Shown: piece by piece, positions 28,766 to 38,302 of the stretch
Numbering within the stretch: position 1 is the stretch's first letter
How the letters are laid out: every line of letters begins with the position of its first letter
Assembly: GCA_017301995.1 (NCBI GenBank)
Contig: JAFLEH010000001.1
Coordinates: forward strand, 310,001-374,000
Source of the DNA: Verrucomicrobiota bacterium
GTDB taxonomy: Bacteria; Verrucomicrobiota; Verrucomicrobiia; Verrucomicrobiales; Akkermansiaceae
DNA: 64,000 nt
Direction: 5' to 3'
The notes under the pieces: generated by a model
Told to the model about the DNA's origin: nothing
Seen by the model: the letters and a program-made list of their open reading frames with translations, nothing else
Databases searched by the model: none
Program-made: the position numbers and the translations under genes

Positions 28766-30826
28766 TCAGAACGTCACCGCGGCTCTCACCCCGAAGACCT
28801 GGGGATCCCCCGGCGAACCGGCACCGATCCCGCCATTGATGAAGGTGTAGTACATCTCGTCGGATAGATTCCGCCCGAACAAGGCGATCGAATAGCGGTC
28901 GCGGGCATATCCCACCTCCGCATCCCAAACCAGATAGGCATCCTGGCGGAAGTTCCGGGTATTCGCGTCGTCGAAGTAGGTGGGGCCGTTCACCCGCAGC
29001 GAGGTTTGCGCGTAGAATCCCCGCGGAAAATCGTAGCGAACGCCGAGGCTACCGGAGAATTCAGGAACGTAGGGCACCGCATTGCCGTCGCGGCTCACGC
29101 CGTTCGCGACGTCGAAGTAATCCTGATACTCGCAGTTCACCCAGCCGGCCGCGGCTTGGATGGTTAGAGCGTCAACCGGACGCCAGCGGGCCTGGGCCTC
29201 AAGGCCGTAGGCAAGCACACGGTCCGCATTCACCGTGATGTAGTCGGTGGACATCGGCGACGGCTGGTTGACCTGGTAGTCGTGGATCCAGTTGCAGAAA
29301 CCGGTGACACCAAACTCCAACCGCTGGTCAGGCAAGGAAGCCTCCAGGCCAATCTCGTTGTTAAGCCCGGTCTCCTCATCATACGTGGCCGTAGCCGGCG
29401 TGCTCGCAAACGCGGAGTAGCCCGCGGGTTTCACGCCCACGGCGCTGCGGGCGAACCAACGCAAACCGGTTGCGAACTCCTGGCTGATCCCTAGTTCCGG
29501 CGAGCAATACCAGCCGTCCTTATCGTCGATCACCGTGCTGCTTCCGCCGAAAGCGTCGGTTTTCGTCCGATCGATGCTCGCGTTCGCATATTCCAACCTC
29601 GCTCCCGCTTGGATCTGGGTTTTGTCGTTGAAGTCATAGGTCACACGACCGTATGCCGCCAATGTTGTCTGATCCATATCAAACAGCGTGCGCTCGTTGT
29701 AGGGCATCCACATCCCCGGGCCCACCGGCACCGGAAACTCCCGCAACCCGTCGCCGCCGATCTTCTGGTCCATCCAGAACAATCCGGTACGCCAATGCCA
29801 CGGAGCGGATTCCTCGGGCGATTCCCAACGCAATTCCTGGCTCCAGACCCGCTGGTCCTGATAGATCGTGGACCGCATATTGAACACGGGACCCAGCGCC
29901 ATCATGTCCAAGTCCGTGATATTCGGGTCCAGCTTCCACTCCTGCCAGGCGGTGATCGACTTGAAGCGGCCCCACTCGGCGTCCTTGGTGAAATGCAGCG
30001 AGACCTGAACGCGCTCCATGTCGTTGCAGCCCGGTTCGTCGGACTGCACCACGTAGGGATCCGGACTTCCCAACAGACTCAGCCGCTGGGCTCCGTCGTC
30101 GGCGGTTTCGGCCAGCACGCGCAGCCGCACCTCGGTATCCGCTGCCGGTTTCCAGAACAGGTTTGCCATTCCGCCGGTTAGAGAGCGGTCGTCGATCGCC
30201 CGGCCCAGCGTGGGGTCGTTGATATATCCGTCCCGCTCCTGATGATAGAGCTGCAGCGTGTGGGCGAACCCGCCTCCCAGCGGACCACCCGTGCTCAGGC
30301 GGGCGCCGAACGCGTCATACGACCCACCGTCCATGGTGAGCGTCCCGCCGGGCTTATCTCCGGGCCGCGGCGTCAGCATTTCGATCATGCCGGCGGCTCC
30401 GTTTCTGCCGAATGCCGCGCCCTGCGGACCGCGGAGCAAACGCACCTGCGCCAGATCCAACAACCCGGCCGGATAGCTGAAAACCTCGCCCTGCGGCACA
30501 TCGTCCACCATCATCCCTACAGACGGCGGGGAAAAAAACAGCGTGTTCGCGGACCCGCGCATCGAGATCACATCGCCATAGCCGCGCGTGTCGCTGGTCA
30601 CCACGTTGAATCCCGGCAGCGCGCCGGATAGATCAGACAGCGTGTTCGCCTGCAGCAACCGGAGATCGGCACCCAGCAGCACGCTGGCGGTCGCCCGCTC
30701 GCCCACCACCACCATCGGTTCCAACCGCTTCACGGTTTCCTCCGCGGCCATCGCCGCGGGCGCGAAAACCGCCCCCGCCAGAATTCCGCACGACACTCTC
30801 CATCCTCCCGTATATTTCGATTTCAT
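28766..30826 (-). CDS. TonB-dependent outer-membrane receptor
   Basis: 686 residues. A signal peptide (GILAGAVFAPAAMA) is followed by a plug domain: MVVVGERATASVLLGADLRL (TonB-box region), LSDLSGALPGFNVV, ISMRGSANTLFF and VRLLRGPQGAAFGRNGAAGM. A long beta-barrel ends in VFGVRAAVTF with the terminal Phe. It imports a ligand across the outer membrane with energy from TonB; ligands of this type include ferric siderophores, cobalamin and oligosaccharides, and nothing here decides between them. The 73 bases between it and the next minus-strand gene hold an A/T-rich stretch just before the start. Confidence 0.9.
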   Translation of the reverse strand: MKSKYTGGWRVSCGILAGAVFAPAAMAAEETVKRLEPMVVVGERATASVLLGADLRLLQANTLSDLSGALPGFNVVTSDTRGYGDVISMRGSANTLFFSPPSVGMMVDDVPQGEVFSYPAGLLDLAQVRLLRGPQGAAFGRNGAAGMIEMLTPRPGDKPGGTLTMDGGSYDAFGARLSTGGPLGGGFAHTLQLYHQERDGYINDPTLGRAIDDRSLTGGMANLFWKPAADTEVRLRVLAETADDGAQRLSLLGSPDPYVVQSDEPGCNDMERVQVSLHFTKDAEWGRFKSITAWQEWKLDPNITDLDMMALGPVFNMRSTIYQDQRVWSQELRWESPEESAPWHWRTGLFWMDQKIGGDGLREFPVPVGPGMWMPYNERTLFDMDQTTLAAYGRVTYDFNDKTQIQAGARLEYANASIDRTKTDAFGGSSTVIDDKDGWYCSPELGISQEFATGLRWFARSAVGVKPAGYSAFASTPATATYDEETGLNNEIGLEASLPDQRLEFGVTGFCNWIHDYQVNQPSPMSTDYITVNADRVLAYGLEAQARWRPVDALTIQAAAGWVNCEYQDYFDVANGVSRDGNAVPYVPEFSGSLGVRYDFPRGFYAQTSLRVNGPTYFDDANTRNFRQDAYLVWDAEVGYARDRYSIALFGRNLSDEMYYTFINGGIGAGSPGDPQVFGVRAAVTF

Positions 30827-30899
30827 TTGTAATGTTATTTTTGAAAACCGTCACTTGCCTCCGCTCCCAACACGCCTCCGCGCCGCCACCGGCGGGACC

Positions 30900-32177
30900 T
30901 CACAGACCGTAGCACATCAGCTTGTCCTGCTCCCTCAGATAGAGGCGTCCGCCGGATACCACCGGATGCGCCCACGATTCCTTTTGCTGGAACTCGGGCT
31001 TGAAGCTGCCTTTCAGCTTGTATCCGGATGGCGTGGCCTCGACCAGCGCCACCACGCCATTCTGATAGCGGAAAATCAGGTGGCCGTCCACATAGCTAAC
31101 CGATCCGGAACCCTTTCCGGGCGCCTTTACGGGCCCCCATTTGAGTTCGCCGGTTTTGATATCCACGCAGACCGGGTCGCCGCCATTTTGTTTGTGGCCG
31201 CAGTAGATGTGGCCGTCCACCAGCACCATCCCGCCGTGGTGGTTCTGGAGTTTGTTGGGATCGATGAAATAGACTTCCTCGGCTTTCACGCCGTCGCCGT
31301 CTTTCACCAGCTTGACCAGACCCGTGCCCGTGCCGTAGGCGGTGGACGCGAAAATGTGGTCGCCGATCACCACCGGCGTGGAAATGTTGGCCACGTCGTT
31401 CGCCACGTGGTCGTAGCTCCACAGGAACTTGCCGTCGGAAGCGCGCACGCCGATCAGGCCCCGTCCGGTCATCTGGACGTATTGTTTCACGCCGGCGCCG
31501 TTGGAGATCACCGCCGAGCCATAGCCCGCGCCGTCCTTGCCTTTGCCACCGCCTTCCGGCATCTTGCACCGCCAGGCTTCCTTGCCGGTCTTCTTATCCA
31601 GTGCCACCATCATCGCCTCAGGTCCGCCGGGAGTGCAGACGGCGTTGTCGCCATCAATCAGAACGGACTCGGAAAATCCCCAACCGGACATCATTTTTCC
31701 ACCCCATTCCTCGCTGAAACTTTTCTTCCAAACAACCTTGCCGGTGGTATCGAGACAGGCCACCGCTCCGTCGGACGTGGTCACCCACAGCATGCCGCCT
31801 TCGACCGTGGGGGTGCAGCGGGCGCCCTCGAATCCGTGCTTCGGCGCGCCTTCCGTCAGAGGCGTGGACCACACCACCTTGCCATCCTTGGCATTCACCG
31901 CGATCACGCCCTGCCCCGCGGCCAGGTCACCGGTGGTATAGATCCGGTCGCCCACCACCGCGACGCCCGCGTAACCCGCACCCATCCCCTCGCCCATCCA
32001 CAGCAGCTTCGGCGGGTTGGTTTCCCAGTTTTTGATGATTCCGGTTTCGGTGGATTTGCCGTCGCGGTTCGGCCCGCGCCATTGCGGCCAGTCCTTGGCG
32101 GAAATCTCGGCCGTTCCAGCGGCGAGGAGGCCCATCATCACTATCCATCCGGCGGGTTTGCGTGTGTTTGTTTTCAT
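30900..32177 (-). CDS. Secreted PQQ-like beta-propeller (BamB-type) protein
   Basis: 425 residues from the ATG at 32177, seven codons inside the longest reading, so that MKTNTRKPAGWIVMMGLLAA makes a signal peptide. Repeated blades carry AVNAKDGKVVWSTPL, CLDTTGKVVWKKSF, ALDKKTGKEAWRCKM and VDIKTGELKWGPV, and the opening DWPQWRGPNRDGKS is typical of planctomycete/verrucomicrobial outer-membrane PQQ proteins. No quinoprotein dehydrogenase active-site motif was seen, so it is probably a binding or scaffold protein. It is divergent from the MscS gene across 164 bases. Confidence 0.88.
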   Translation of the reverse strand: MKTNTRKPAGWIVMMGLLAAGTAEISAKDWPQWRGPNRDGKSTETGIIKNWETNPPKLLWMGEGMGAGYAGVAVVGDRIYTTGDLAAGQGVIAVNAKDGKVVWSTPLTEGAPKHGFEGARCTPTVEGGMLWVTTSDGAVACLDTTGKVVWKKSFSEEWGGKMMSGWGFSESVLIDGDNAVCTPGGPEAMMVALDKKTGKEAWRCKMPEGGGKGKDGAGYGSAVISNGAGVKQYVQMTGRGLIGVRASDGKFLWSYDHVANDVANISTPVVIGDHIFASTAYGTGTGLVKLVKDGDGVKAEEVYFIDPNKLQNHHGGMVLVDGHIYCGHKQNGGDPVCVDIKTGELKWGPVKAPGKGSGSVSYVDGHLIFRYQNGVVALVEATPSGYKLKGSFKPEFQQKESWAHPVVSGGRLYLREQDKLMCYGL

Positions 32178-32298
32178 CGGTTTTCGGGTTGGCACCATAC
32201 GTCCGTAGCGCGCCCGTGTTATCGGAAACCGTCAAAATCCGCGCAAGTCATTTCAGCATGCCACCCCCGAAGCGTCCGAAATGCCCGATGACCTTGGC

Positions 32299-32327
32299 TT
32301 GACAACCCCACCGCCCCGACCATCCTC
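32299..32327 (+). promoter_or_regulatory. Candidate promoter of the MscS-type gene
   Basis: TTGACA at 32299-32304 with a poor -10 (CATCCT at 32321-32326, spacing 16). It lies in the 164-base divergent region, 15 bases before the GTG at 32342. The same arrangement (perfect -35, start codon very close) is seen at 21054. Confidence 0.35.
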
Positions 32328-32341
32328 GCCACATCCCTGCC

Positions 32342-34786
32342 GTGCGTTTCCCATCCCAAAATCCCTATCCGATCTCCATTGCCCGCTCGATTTTCGTGGT
32401 GCTGCTGATCCTTGGAGCGCCCCATGCCGCACATGGCCAACTTCCGAAGATACCGATCCCCGGCCTTCCGCAATCCAAGGAAACCAAAACGTCGGCCTCC
32501 GAGCCTAAACAAAACGCGCAACAGCTATCCGACGCACTCGCGGAAGTCCGCAAGCGCCTCCAGCGTCTCGAATCCGCCACTCCGGAGCCGGTTCCAACCG
32601 CCATTACCCCCACCGAGGTTTCCGAACGCAGATCGGACCTGATCCGAATCGCTTTCAATCTGGAACGGACACTCAAGGGACTCGATTCATCCAAGGCGGC
32701 CGAGGCCGCCGCACTCGAAGCCGAACGGCGCGCGAACGAATGGAAGGGCTTCGACCAAAAACCTCCCTACTCGTTTCTGTTCTACGACGAACTCCGCAAC
32801 CAGAACGACGCGGCGCAAGCGAAACTGAATTCCTTCCAATCCACCGTCGCCCTCCTCGAACGCCAACTGACAGCCCGCCAGGAACAATACCGGGAGGCCG
32901 AAAAAGTCAGCCAACTCGCCGCGGACAAAGCCGCACGGGCAAAGGGAACTGCTGACGAACCTAGCGCGCTCTGGCGCCTCGACGCCGCCAACCTGCGCCT
33001 TCAGGGCATCGCCACCTCGCTCTCCTACCTCCGGCAGGGACTTGACGCCCAAAAGCCCCGGACCCGTGCCGCCGAAGCCGATCTCAGCCTGATCAAACGC
33101 CAACTCGAGGCCGTCGTAAACCACGTGGTCTTCACCGACGACGACCTCGCCAACGCACATGCCGCCGCACGCGCGAAGACCACCGCGGCGGAGAAAAATC
33201 TCGTTGCCATCGCCAAACGCCACTCGAACCTCCTCGCCGAGCGCGACCAACTCCGATCCGACATCGAGAAAATGCGGCAGCAGACGGATCCGCCCGCCGA
33301 CAAGCCCGAGGACTCCAAGCCCGACCCGAAACTCGCCGCTGCCGAAATGAAACTCCGCGCGCTCAACGCCGAGGAAGAAGCGCTCAGCTACGCGATGGAT
33401 TTGTTAGGAGCGGGTCTCAGGATCTACGCGGACATTCCTGAGGCGCTCAAGTTGCGCCGCGAATTGCTGACATCCCCTTCCGCGGACGAACGGCAGCGGG
33501 CGCGCAAGCAGATCCTCGAAATCCAGCGCACCTTCCAAGGGTGGCGCGCGTTCGCGGAAAACGAACAGGTCGCCGTAGGCGCCGCGATCCGCGAGCAGGA
33601 GTCCGCCCTCTCGGCCCTATCCGACAGCTCACCCGAACGCGCCAGCGCACAGCGCATCCTCACGGCTCTCCACCAGAAAAGCGAATGCGTCACCGCCCTC
33701 GACGAGCTGATCACCAATTCCGGCCGCAGCATCGACCGCTGGGTTGATGACGGCACCGAGTCCCTCACCCGGCGTACACTCTCCCAACGGGTCGGCGACG
33801 CGATGGCCGTCTTCTGGTCAAAACTCGGAAAAATCTGGAACTTCACGGTTTACAGTTATAGCGACACCGTCGAACTCAACGGCCAGAACCTAACCGTCAC
33901 TCGCGGGCTGAGCCTCGGCTGGTTGCTTGGGGCCATCCTGTTTTTCGTGATATCCTACCGCGCGGCGTCGTGGATCAGCCGGCGGATCCAGCGGACGGTC
34001 ATCCAGCAAGGGTGGGCCGGCGAGGCCCAGGCGCGCACCCTCCGCCGCTGGGGAATGGTCGCCACCGGCGCGCTGCTCGCGCTTTTCACCCTGCATCTGC
34101 TGAAAATCCCCCTGACCGCATTCGCCTTCCTCGGTGGAGCGCTCGCCCTCGGGTTCGGCTTCGGCACCCAGACGATTTTCAAAAATCTCATCAGCGGCAT
34201 CATCGTCCTCGCAGAACGCAAGATCAAGGTGGGCGACATCCTCGACGTCGATGGCATCATCGGCCGTGTCTCGTCCGTCGATACCCGCTCGTCCACCCTG
34301 CGCGGGTTCGACGGCGTGGAGACGCTCATCCCGAACTCCATTCTGTTGGAAAACCGGGTCACCAACTGGACCCACACCAACGCGAAACTCCGACGCGTGG
34401 TGAAAGTCGGTGTCGCATACGGATCTCCCCTGCCGCGGGTGGCGGAAATCCTCGCCGACTGCGCCAAACGCCACGGCCTCATTCTATCCGACCCGGCGCC
34501 GCTCGTGCTGTTCGAGGATTTCGGGCCGGATTCGCTGCTCTTCGGACTCTATTTCTGGGTCGAACTCAAGGAAAACACCAACGCCAACCAAATCGCCAGC
34601 GACCTCCGTTTCATGATCGACAAACGCCTCGCCGACGCCGGCATCTCGATCGCATTCCCTCAGCGCGACGTCCACCTCAGCGCCTCCGCGCCGCTGGAAA
34701 TCCGGATGGCTCCTCCCGCGGCGGAGATGCCGGCGGAAATACCCGTGGCTGAGAAAACGTCGGAAACGTCCGCTACGGATCCTTAG
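32342..34786 (+). CDS. Large mechanosensitive channel, MscS/MscK type, with coiled-coil domain
   Basis: 814 residues from a GTG at 32342. After a signal peptide (ARSIFVVLLILGAPHAAHG) come about 440 residues of periplasmic coiled coil, several membrane helices at about 515-620, and an MscS core: AFAFLGGALALGFGFGTQTI with FKNLISGIIVLAERKIKVGD (TM3 and upper beta domain), DTRSSTLRGFDGVETLIPNS and a C-terminal cytoplasmic vestibule domain. The extended periplasmic part resembles MscK or YbiO-type channels. Protects against osmotic downshock. Thr-rich tail after residue 780. Confidence 0.9.
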   Translation: MRFPSQNPYPISIARSIFVVLLILGAPHAAHGQLPKIPIPGLPQSKETKTSASEPKQNAQQLSDALAEVRKRLQRLESATPEPVPTAITPTEVSERRSDLIRIAFNLERTLKGLDSSKAAEAAALEAERRANEWKGFDQKPPYSFLFYDELRNQNDAAQAKLNSFQSTVALLERQLTARQEQYREAEKVSQLAADKAARAKGTADEPSALWRLDAANLRLQGIATSLSYLRQGLDAQKPRTRAAEADLSLIKRQLEAVVNHVVFTDDDLANAHAAARAKTTAAEKNLVAIAKRHSNLLAERDQLRSDIEKMRQQTDPPADKPEDSKPDPKLAAAEMKLRALNAEEEALSYAMDLLGAGLRIYADIPEALKLRRELLTSPSADERQRARKQILEIQRTFQGWRAFAENEQVAVGAAIREQESALSALSDSSPERASAQRILTALHQKSECVTALDELITNSGRSIDRWVDDGTESLTRRTLSQRVGDAMAVFWSKLGKIWNFTVYSYSDTVELNGQNLTVTRGLSLGWLLGAILFFVISYRAASWISRRIQRTVIQQGWAGEAQARTLRRWGMVATGALLALFTLHLLKIPLTAFAFLGGALALGFGFGTQTIFKNLISGIIVLAERKIKVGDILDVDGIIGRVSSVDTRSSTLRGFDGVETLIPNSILLENRVTNWTHTNAKLRRVVKVGVAYGSPLPRVAEILADCAKRHGLILSDPAPLVLFEDFGPDSLLFGLYFWVELKENTNANQIASDLRFMIDKRLADAGISIAFPQRDVHLSASAPLEIRMAPPAAEMPAEIPVAEKTSETSATDP

Positions 34787-34849
34787 ATCCTTAGGAAATC
34801 CGAAATTTGGGGTTGCGGGGGGGAAATCGGTGTGGTAGGCATCCCCGCG

Positions 34850-35314
34850 ATGGTTCGCTTCCGACCGAATGTTGCGGCGTTGATAGTGAAACCGGCCGGC
34901 CAATTGCTCGTCTGCGAGCGATGGATGGTGGCCGGTGCTTGGCAATTTCCCCAAGGAGGCGTCGATTCGGGCGAAACTCCGGAACAGGCGCTCCGCCGCG
35001 AAATCCGCGAGGAAGTGGGCCTGCTGCCCCACCATTACGCAATCGTGGATCGCCGCGACGGCTACCGTTACCTCTATCCGACCGAAATCCGCCGGCGCAA
35101 GCTGCTGAAACACGGCAACCACGGCCAGGAGCAAACCTATTTCCTTTGCCGCACCCTATCCGATTCGCCGCCGGTGGACGTGAACCAGAAGTGCCGCGAG
35201 TTTTCAAACTACCGCTGGATCGAGCCCGACGAGTTCGACCTCGACTGGCTGCCGCCCTTCAAGCGCGAGGTCTATCAACAGGTGATGTGGGACTTCTTCG
35301 CCGTCAGAGTGTGA
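34850..35314 (+). CDS. rppH: Nudix hydrolase, RppH-like RNA pyrophosphohydrolase
   Basis: 154 residues from the ATG at 34850 (a GTG at 34832 also lies in frame). The Nudix box occupies 36-58, with G36, E42, R50, E51, E54, E55 and G57. Before it, RFRPNVAALIV and WQFPQGGVDSGET resemble RppH, which removes pyrophosphate from 5' triphosphorylated mRNA and starts decay. Later segments QEQTYFLCRTL and FSNYRWIEPDEF also fit this family. Ap4A hydrolase activity is an alternative. Confidence 0.8.
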   Translation: MVRFRPNVAALIVKPAGQLLVCERWMVAGAWQFPQGGVDSGETPEQALRREIREEVGLLPHHYAIVDRRDGYRYLYPTEIRRRKLLKHGNHGQEQTYFLCRTLSDSPPVDVNQKCREFSNYRWIEPDEFDLDWLPPFKREVYQQVMWDFFAVRV

Positions 35315-35425
35315 TGCCGGCGGCGGACTCGTCCGCTATCCCGACGGGTTCAGGAGGGAGGTTCCCGAAGCATTTGAACCCGCTCCCTGGGGCGGGACTG
35401 CGCCTTGTCCGCATGCTCCGGAGTT

Positions 35426-36163
35426 TCATTCCTCCCTGCGCTGGCCTAGGGCCATCATGAGGAAATAGAGCAACTGGGCGAGCGATCCGACGGCGCCGGC
35501 GACATAGGTCATGGCGGCCCAGAACAGGGCGTTTTTCGCCTTTTCGTGTTCCATGGAGGCGGCCAGGCCGCTGCCTTCCAGCCACACCAGCGCGCGGCGG
35601 CTGGCGTCGAACTCCACCGGCAGCGTGACCAGCGCGAACAGGGTGGTCACCCCGAACAGGGCGACGTAGATCCACAGCGTCATCGGACCGAACATGAACA
35701 TGCCGAAGATGCTGAGCATCATGATCCAGTTGAGCATATTGCTGGCGAACTGGACGGCGGGGACCATTTTCGAACGGAACGCGAGCCACTGATAGGCCTG
35801 CTGGTGCTGGACCGCGTGGCCGCACTCGTGGGCGGCGACCGCCGCCGCCGCCACCGAGTTCATGGCATAGACCGGTTCGCTGAGGTTGACGGTTTTGCTC
35901 ACCGGATCGTAGTGGTCGGTGAGACTGCCGGGGGTGGAGACGACGCGGACGTCGCGGATGCCATGGGCCCTGAGCATGGCCTCGGCAACCTGGGCGCCGG
36001 TCATCCGGATCGGCACCTGGGAATACTCGGAGAAGCGGCTTTTGAGCATGCCGCTCACCGCCAGGCTCAACAGCAGGGTGCCGCCGATGATCACCCAGTA
36101 AACCAGGTTGATCTGGGGCATGTGGGGTTGGGATTGGGCGTATGCGATCAGTAGTGCAATCAT
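35426..36163 (-). CDS. YugP-family membrane zinc metallopeptidase
   Basis: 245 residues. One membrane helix near the N-terminus (VYWVIIGGTLLLSLAVSGML), the conserved TGAQVAEAML and DHYDPVSKTVNLS, the HExxH motif AAHECGHAVQH (zinc ligands within 112-116), then two or three membrane helices and the EFDASRRALVWLE block with a probable third ligand. All are typical of the DUF2268-like/YugP neutral zinc peptidases. Substrate unknown. It converges with the Nudix gene across 111 bases that hold a short CCCGCTCC/GGGGCGGG stem but no T-tract. Confidence 0.88.
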   Translation of the reverse strand: MIALLIAYAQSQPHMPQINLVYWVIIGGTLLLSLAVSGMLKSRFSEYSQVPIRMTGAQVAEAMLRAHGIRDVRVVSTPGSLTDHYDPVSKTVNLSEPVYAMNSVAAAAVAAHECGHAVQHQQAYQWLAFRSKMVPAVQFASNMLNWIMMLSIFGMFMFGPMTLWIYVALFGVTTLFALVTLPVEFDASRRALVWLEGSGLAASMEHEKAKNALFWAAMTYVAGAVGSLAQLLYFLMMALGQRREE

Positions 36164-36250
36164 GCCCGGAAACTAGCCAGCCGCGGCGGAATTTCAAGGG
36201 GCGCCGGGGTGGAAAACCGCCGCGGATTTTCCACTCCGTGATCCGTGCGG

Positions 36251-37417
36251 TCAATGCTCGCGGCAGAACTGCTCGAAGCGGTTGAGTCCCTCGTTGAGGA
36301 CGTCGAGCGTGGTGCAGTAGCTGAGGCGGATCCCCTCGTCGTAGCCGAAGGCCACGCCGGGAACGGCGGCGACCTTGTAGCGGGACAGCAGTTTGTCGCA
36401 GAGGTTGAGCGACTTGAGGCCCATGTTGCCGGTATAGACGAAGAAATAGAACGCGCCGTGCGGTTCCACCACGCGGATTTTGGAAATCCCCTTGAGGCGG
36501 CCCAGCATGAACTGGCGCTTCACGTCATATTCGCCGCAGAGGTCCTCGATGAACGCCTGGTCCCCCTGAAGCGCGGCCAGCGCGCCGTATTGGGCGAACG
36601 CGGTGGCATTGGAAACCGTGTGGTTCTGGATCTTGTCGATGGCGTCCGCGAAGTGCTTCGGCGCGGCGGTGTAGCCGAGGCGCCAGCCGGTCATCGAATA
36701 GGCCTTGGAAAAGCCGTTGACCGTGATGGTCAGGTCGCGGAGTTCGGAGCTGAGCGACGCGATGGAAACATGCTTGGCGTCGCCATAGACGAGCTTCTCG
36801 TAGATTTCGTCGGAAAGGATCACGATGTCCTCGGCGGCGGCGATTTCGCCGATCGCCCGGAGTTCTTCCTCGGTGTAAACCGCGCCGGTCGGGTTGGAGG
36901 GCGAGTTGAGGATGACCATTTTGGTGGCCGGGGTCATGGCTTCTTCGAACTGCTCGGCGGTCATTTTCCAGCCGGTGGACTCCATCGTTTCCACGATCAC
37001 CGGGACGCCGCCCGCGAGGCGGACCATTTCCGGATAGGAAACCCAGTAGGGAGAGGGGATGATGACCTCGTCGCCTTCCTCGACGACGGCCAGAATCGCG
37101 TTGTAGCAGGCCATCTTGCCGCCGGCGGTCACGCAGATTTCCTTGGCGTCGTATCCGAGTTTGTTGTCGGCCTGCAGTTTGGCGGCGATGGCCTCGCGCA
37201 GCTCGGGGATGCCGCCGGCGGGGGTGTATTTCGTGTGACCGGCCTGCAGCGCCTCGATGGCGGCCGCTTTGATGAAATCCGGGGTATCGACTTCCGGTTC
37301 GCCACCGGCCAGCGCATAGACTTCCTCCCCTTTCGCCTTCATGGCCTTGGCCTGATTGGTGATGGCGAGCGTGAGCGAGGGGTGTACTTTGGTGATTCGG
37401 GATGAAATGGTTTCCAT
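36251..37417 (-). CDS. Class I/II PLP aminotransferase, aspartate aminotransferase-like
   Basis: 388 residues from the ATG at 37417. The longer reading upstream starts in low-quality sequence and does not fit. It has METISSRITKVHPS, LAGGEPEVDTP, KYTPAGGIPELREAI, NSPSNPTGAVYTEEEL (N175), DEIYEKLVYG (D203), and NGFSKAYSMTGWRLGY with the PLP lysine K238. This is the layout of subgroup 1b aspartate aminotransferases, which move an amino group between aspartate and 2-oxoglutarate. Aromatic or prephenate activity cannot be excluded. Confidence 0.9.
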   Translation of the reverse strand: METISSRITKVHPSLTLAITNQAKAMKAKGEEVYALAGGEPEVDTPDFIKAAAIEALQAGHTKYTPAGGIPELREAIAAKLQADNKLGYDAKEICVTAGGKMACYNAILAVVEEGDEVIIPSPYWVSYPEMVRLAGGVPVIVETMESTGWKMTAEQFEEAMTPATKMVILNSPSNPTGAVYTEEELRAIGEIAAAEDIVILSDEIYEKLVYGDAKHVSIASLSSELRDLTITVNGFSKAYSMTGWRLGYTAAPKHFADAIDKIQNHTVSNATAFAQYGALAALQGDQAFIEDLCGEYDVKRQFMLGRLKGISKIRVVEPHGAFYFFVYTGNMGLKSLNLCDKLLSRYKVAAVPGVAFGYDEGIRLSYCTTLDVLNEGLNRFEQFCREH

Positions 37418-37600
37418 GGGAGCGCGCGAGATGTGGGTTGCCCGCCGCGCGGCGGAGCAACATTCGTGTGCACCCCCGGACGGGCGGAAGCCGTTTGTGG
37501 GCCAACCGGACCGGGGTGGCAAGGACAAAACACCCCATCCGGGGGATTTTTGGTCAGACGGGCGTCCGGAAGACCGTCCCCACCCGCCCTCGCGGGCCGG

Positions 37601-37999
37601 TTACCTGGAGTTTCTGACCCCGATTTGCTCGTTGAGCGTGCAGAGGTCGTAAAGCACCCCCAGCCCGAACAATCCGCCGGTGAGCAGCCACAGAATCCCG
37701 GTGCCGATCCGGCCGAGGTAAAACCGGTGCGCACCGAAAATCCCCAGAAAAACCAGCAAAACCCAGGCGACGGTGTGGTCGTAAATCCCGGGTCGGAACC
37801 TGCGGTTGGCCTCATCGCACATGCCGGGGATCAGGAAAAGGTCCACCAGCCAGCCGATCAGCAACACCCCGCCCGTCAACGCCCACAGGATCCCGGTGAG
37901 CGGCTTTCCGCAGTAAAACCGATGCAGCCCGAAGAAACCGAGCAGCCAGGCGAGATATCCGAGAACCGTATGGTGAGTGGGTCGATCCAGAGGAGTCAT
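37601..37999 (-). CDS. Tandem TM2-domain membrane protein
   Basis: 132 residues from the ATG at 37999, upstream of which AGGAG is absent on this strand. Two TM2 repeats: GYLAWLLGFFGLHRFYCGKP with a following hairpin, and AWVLLVFLGIFGAHRFYLGR with TGILWLLTGGLFGLG. Each repeat has the HRFY motif between two membrane helices. Family function unknown. It shares the divergent region to 38302 with the large secreted protein. Confidence 0.85.
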   Translation of the reverse strand: MTPLDRPTHHTVLGYLAWLLGFFGLHRFYCGKPLTGILWALTGGVLLIGWLVDLFLIPGMCDEANRRFRPGIYDHTVAWVLLVFLGIFGAHRFYLGRIGTGILWLLTGGLFGLGVLYDLCTLNEQIGVRNSR

Positions 38000-38190
38000 G
38001 CGCGCAGTCTGCCGGACTCCCAATCGCGCCGCCACTACAAACCCGCACCGCGTTTCCAACTTTCCAGCCCCCAAAACGAAGCGGACGGGTGATCGCCATT
38101 CCGGCGGTGATGAAGCGTTTCCCCACCCTGAAGCCGCCGATGGCGACCGGTGTGGATTTCAAATCACCGGATGTCTCAGCATCAGCAAAT

Positions 38191-38247
38191 TTGACAGAAT
38201 TATTGGCGATTTTGTCATTTCGAAATCGAAAATCTGTGACAAAATCG
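38191..38247. promoter_or_regulatory. Promoter with long inverted repeat upstream of the 1747-residue protein
   Basis: The 303-base divergent gap 38000-38302 contains no gene. Within it a perfect -35 TTGACA (38191-38196) is followed by CGATTTTGTCA (38207-38217), whose exact inverse TGACAAAATCG is at 38237-38247. The 11-base arms are 19 bases apart, with a TTTCGAAA palindrome (38218-38225) in the spacer. The same 11-mer recurs at 49751-49761 before the phosphonate locus. Probably an operator. The -10 is not clear. Confidence 0.45.
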
Positions 38248-38302
38248 TCACGGGCACCTCCTGGTCCGTCTCCGTGTCCCGCGAACCCTCCGTTTTTCAT
38301 CC

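Noticed and set aside
35315..35425. Intrinsic terminator between the Nudix and peptidase genes
   Set aside because: The stem would leave a two-base loop and has no T-tract.
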